This document shows, piece after piece, positions 61,728-64,000 of a stretch of DNA of 64,000 nucleotides. The position numbers and the translations under genes were made by a program. The stretch comes from Mucilaginibacter tolerans. Its GTDB lineage: Bacteria; Bacteroidota; Bacteroidia; Sphingobacteriales; Sphingobacteriaceae. The stretch is from the NCBI RefSeq assembly GCF_030519375.1, contig NZ_JAUMKB010000008.1, forward strand, positions 176,275 through 240,274, in the 5' to 3' direction. The notes under the pieces are model-generated. The model was given only the letters and a program-made list of their open reading frames with translations, ran no database searches and had not been told where the DNA came from. Position 1 is the stretch's first letter. The number at the start of each line of letters is the position of its first letter.

Positions 61728-62003
61728 TCATGGAGGCGTGCCAAATGTAAATACCTCCCATTCACGATGATTTAGGAAGTTTTCTTCCGTCATTTCAAAA
61801 ACGGGCATGCCAAAATCAATAAAAGCTGATTTTATTTTATCGTAGTTCTCCGCGGTTCAATCAACCCAAATATCCGTATCGCCTGTCGTCCTTGAGTAGC
61901 CATGAAGTATAACGGAATAGCCACCAACAAGTACGTAACGCACCTTGTGCCTATTAAATTGATGAATGAAATCTCTAAAATCTTCGTTAAAAATATTCCC
62001 CAT
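61728..62003 (-). pseudogene. Broken and truncated nucleotidyltransferase gene
   Basis: From ATG 62003 the minus strand reads MGNIFNEDFRDFIHQFNRHK, then VRYVLVGGYSVILHGYSRTT, GDTDIWVD, then an in-frame TGA (61857-61859) and TAENYDKIKSAFIDFGMPVF, EMTEENFLNHREWEVFTFGT. The GG-Y-S..DTD-W pattern is the nucleotidyltransferase core of DUF6036-type or AbiEii-like proteins. The stop codon falls right after the metal-binding aspartates, and the C-terminal half is missing: the frame ends in the VOC remnant at 61728. It starts one base after the stop of the small gene upstream. Confidence 0.82.
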
Positions 62004-62004
62004 A

Positions 62005-62208
62005 TCAATTACGGGATCTTACTTTAAAAGCAGTTCTATCTAAACGAGGAGGAGCGCTTTCAGGATAATTATAAGCAATACTGTTTAAGTAGTTAGCTAT
62101 TCTAAGACTCTCCTGCCATGAAAGTTTTTTATAGTATCGGGCATGATCTGAAGCTTCAGTTGCTGTTTGTGCTTTAAACGCTGTCCTGTCTAAACAGTAT
62201 GAACCCAT
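62005..62208 (-). CDS. Small partner protein of the nucleotidyltransferase, with a repeated LDRTAFK motif
   Basis: The 67-residue protein has LDRTAFK at residues 6-12 and again near 56-62, around a helical KKLSWQESLRIANYLNSIAY core. Small proteins of this kind usually precede nucleotidyltransferases of the same family in Bacteroidota; a toxin-antitoxin or related pair is one idea, not proven. It is intact, while the enzyme after it is broken. A -7 box TATATTTG (complement of 62213-62220) lies four bases before the ATG, so the message is nearly leaderless. Confidence 0.65.
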   Translation of the reverse strand: MGSYCLDRTAFKAQTATEASDHARYYKKLSWQESLRIANYLNSIAYNYPESAPPRLDRTAFKVRSRN

Positions 62209-62289
62209 TACTCAAATATACTTCAAAATGGTAATTCGTTGTAACAAATTTGTTAGCCTGTTCTGTCAATAAATTAAATATAAAATAGA

Positions 62290-62297
62290 TAGGTTTG
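62290..62297 (+). promoter_or_regulatory. -7 box for the M28 peptidase gene
   Basis: TAGGTTTG at 62290-62297 is an exact TAnnTTTG element 31 bases before the ATG at 62329. No convincing -33 TTG was found at the standard distance. Confidence 0.45.
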
Positions 62298-62328
62298 TTT
62301 ATTCTTAATTATTAACTGATCTTATAAA

Positions 62329-63888
62329 ATGAAAAGGAAACTACTATTTTCCGGCATACTCATTGCCGGAATGGCGGGTTCTGTTTTTGCACAGGAGGCA
62401 CCTGATGCAGCAGCAGTCCAAAAAATACGAGACGAAGGTTTGAACCATTCGAAGGTAATGGCAACGGCCTTTTATCTTACGGACGTTTCAGGTCCGAGGC
62501 TTGCAAACTCTCCGGGTTTAAAGAGGGCACAAAACTGGGCAGTAAATCAATTAAAAAGCTGGGGGCTGGAAAATGCTAAGCTGGAGGCTTGGGGCAAGTT
62601 TGGTAAAGGCTGGGAAGTGCAGAAGAATTACGCTGCCATAACAGTTCCCTATTATCATGCTATTATAGCGATCCCCAAAGCATGGACATCAGGCACAAAC
62701 GGCCCGATTAAAAGTGATGTAGTATTGGTAAAAGCTGATACCATTACTGACCTGGATCAATACAAGGGGAAACTGGCCGGGAAAATTGTAATATTCGATA
62801 CCAAAAATAAACTGGCCGGTGGTACAAAAGCTGATCTGACCCGCTATACCGATGAAGAGCTGGAAAAAATGGCTCAGGCAACTTCACAACCGACACAACG
62901 CAGGGCCCCAGACCGTAATTCTCCTCAGTTTATAGCTATGCAAAAAGCACGCGCTTTACGCACTGCTATCAGTAAATTTCTACAAGATGAAAACGTGGGC
63001 CTTATCCTGAGTATGGCCCGGGGAACAGATGGTACCGTATTCACCACTAATGGGGCATCATACGCTGATACTGCAAAGGCTACTGCTCCTGAGCTGGAAA
63101 CAAGCGGGGAAGATTATCTGCGTATTTTACGATTGGTGAAAGGCGGGCAGAAGGTGGAAATGGAAGCCGACATCAAAACGCAATTTTTTTCAGATGATCT
63201 GCAAGGATATGATGTGGTAGCTGAAATACCGGGAACGGATAAAAAATTAAAAGATCAGATCGTAATGATCGGCGGTCACCTTGACTCATGGCATGCTGCT
63301 ACCGGAGCCACGGATAATGCAGCAGGCAGCGCGGTTATGATGGAAGCCATACGAATTTTAAAAGCGACAGGATTTAAACCAAAACGTACCATCCGGATCG
63401 CATTGTGGAGTTCTGAAGAACAGGGCTTGTTTGGTTCGCGCTATTATGTGTTAAACCACTTTGGCGATCCTAAAACCATGGAGCTGAAACCTGAACAGGC
63501 TAAAGTATCGGCTTACTACAACCTCGATAATGGTACCGGAAAGATACGTGGCATTTATTTGCAGGGCGATTCGCTTGCAGGAGCTGTGTTCAAACCATGG
63601 TTTGAGCCGTTTAAAGACCTTGGCGCAGGAACTATCACCATCAGCAATACCGGTGGTACAGATCACTTGTCATTTGCCGCAGTAGGGATTCCGGGCTTCC
63701 AGTTTATACAGGATAGCATGGATTATGGCACACGCACACATCATAGCAACCAGGACACTTATGACCGCTTGAGCGAAGATGATCTGAAGCAAGCCGCTAC
63801 AATAATTGCCTCGTTTGTGTATAACACAGCCCAGCGTGCTGAAATGATACCGAGAGTAGAATTGCCTAAGGCTCAAAGCACTAATTAA
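62329..63888 (+). CDS. Exported M28 family metallopeptidase
   Basis: The 519-residue protein has a signal peptide (about 1-21, GMAGSVFAQE), a protease-associated-like insert (about 130-240) and an M28 zinc peptidase domain. Zinc ligands are visible: His and Asp in GGHLDSWHAATGATDNAAGS near residue 317, Glu in SSEEQGLFGS near 363, Asp in YYNLDNG near 399 and His in RTHHSNQDTYDRL near 472. It should trim amino-terminal residues from peptides in the periplasm or outside. Glutamyl aminopeptidase-like or carboxypeptidase Q-like activity is possible. It is monocistronic. Confidence 0.92.
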   Translation: MKRKLLFSGILIAGMAGSVFAQEAPDAAAVQKIRDEGLNHSKVMATAFYLTDVSGPRLANSPGLKRAQNWAVNQLKSWGLENAKLEAWGKFGKGWEVQKNYAAITVPYYHAIIAIPKAWTSGTNGPIKSDVVLVKADTITDLDQYKGKLAGKIVIFDTKNKLAGGTKADLTRYTDEELEKMAQATSQPTQRRAPDRNSPQFIAMQKARALRTAISKFLQDENVGLILSMARGTDGTVFTTNGASYADTAKATAPELETSGEDYLRILRLVKGGQKVEMEADIKTQFFSDDLQGYDVVAEIPGTDKKLKDQIVMIGGHLDSWHAATGATDNAAGSAVMMEAIRILKATGFKPKRTIRIALWSSEEQGLFGSRYYVLNHFGDPKTMELKPEQAKVSAYYNLDNGTGKIRGIYLQGDSLAGAVFKPWFEPFKDLGAGTITISNTGGTDHLSFAAVGIPGFQFIQDSMDYGTRTHHSNQDTYDRLSEDDLKQAATIIASFVYNTAQRAEMIPRVELPKAQSTN

Positions 63889-63907
63889 AAATTGAGTAGT
63901 AAATACT

Positions 63908-63928
63908 ATAAAAAGCCTCCGGTTTTTG
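63908..63928 (+). terminator. Short terminator-like hairpin after the M28 gene
   Basis: AAAAAGCC and GGTTTTT form a stem of seven pairs around a three-base loop, with a T-run included in the stem. It lies about 20 bases after the stop and fits a weak intrinsic terminator. Confidence 0.5.
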
Positions 63929-63973
63929 GACTGAACCCCAAAAGTTGGACGAATTTAAAAATTAATTGTAATG

Positions 63974-64000
63974 ATGAGCCCGATAATTTATCGGGCTCAT
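63974..64000. terminator. Perfect hairpin at the right edge of the window
   Basis: ATGAGCCCGATAA (63974-63986) and TTATCGGGCTCAT (63988-64000) form a 13-base perfect stem with a single-base loop by this pairing, in practice a slightly larger loop. What follows is outside the window, so it could be a terminator or a repeat end. Confidence 0.55.

Overview
The window reads as chromosomal DNA of a soil or plant-associated Bacteroidota, most likely family Sphingobacteriaceae (Mucilaginibacter-like). The basis is the combination of Bacteroidota-type promoters (TTTG or TTG, about 17-21 bases, TAnnTTTG) in front of many genes, A-rich rather than Shine-Dalgarno leaders, a TonB-dependent receptor, large exported glycoside hydrolases, a Bacteroidota-type trp attenuator and family-level similarity of many small proteins. 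The genus is inference; nothing in the window proves it.

Layout. (1) 1-8046: L-arabinose/pentose operon: araB, araA, a sodium/sugar symporter, a small transaldolase and a two-subunit transketolase, closed by a strong terminator; araD is absent. (2) 8279-11494 (minus): exported GH2 beta-galactosidase. (3) 11658-12529: Rrf2 regulator plus group III truncated haemoglobin. (4) 12719-15378: ArsR regulator with its own double dyad operator, followed by SRPBCC, SAM-methyltransferase, DoxX and DUF4256 genes. (5) 15430-17727: YdeI-like protein, a secreted unknown, and an AlkD-like protein. (6) 17814-21481: a Nudix-type (NrtR-family) regulator divergent from a small secreted protein and an exported GH3 beta-glucosidase, separated by a perfect 10-5-10 dyad. 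(7) 21601-37846: a complete L-rhamnose system: rhaT, bifunctional aldolase/dehydrogenase, isomerase, kinase, lutABC, a GntR/LacI-type regulator, a TonB-dependent receptor and a GH106 alpha-L-rhamnosidase. Three promoters in it carry tandem 10-bp repeats at a fixed distance from the -7 box.

(8) 37915-44299 (minus): FIST sensor plus hybrid histidine kinase, a candidate tRNA-like small RNA with its own terminator, and a two-component system with an outer-membrane barrel and a small basic protein. (9) 44573-50628: apbE, prfA, an SRPBCC protein, lpxH, a DUF1835 protein and a GHL10 hydrolase. (10) 50973-56430: a coiled-coil membrane protein, hflX and a short trp operon (trpE-trpG-trpC, no trpD) preceded by a leader-peptide attenuator with tandem Trp codons. 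(11) 56503-61419: small membrane proteins, an interspersed inverted-repeat element, a secreted protein with a sorting-type C-terminus, and a divergent histidine kinase/response regulator pair. (12) 61416-62208: a small fossil region where a broken nucleotidyltransferase is fused to a broken VOC protein, next to an apparently intact 67-residue gene. (13) 62329-63888: exported M28 peptidase.

How it works together. Arabinose enters by symport, is isomerised and phosphorylated and drained through transaldolase and transketolase. Rhamnosides are probably imported by the TonB-dependent receptor and cut by the GH106 enzyme. Rhamnose is then taken through rhamnulose and rhamnulose-1-phosphate to DHAP and lactaldehyde, then lactate, which LutABC would oxidise to pyruvate. 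The most striking non-coding signals are the phased decamer arrays of the rhamnose regulon, the tRNA-like RNA at about 40745-40900 and the trp leader.
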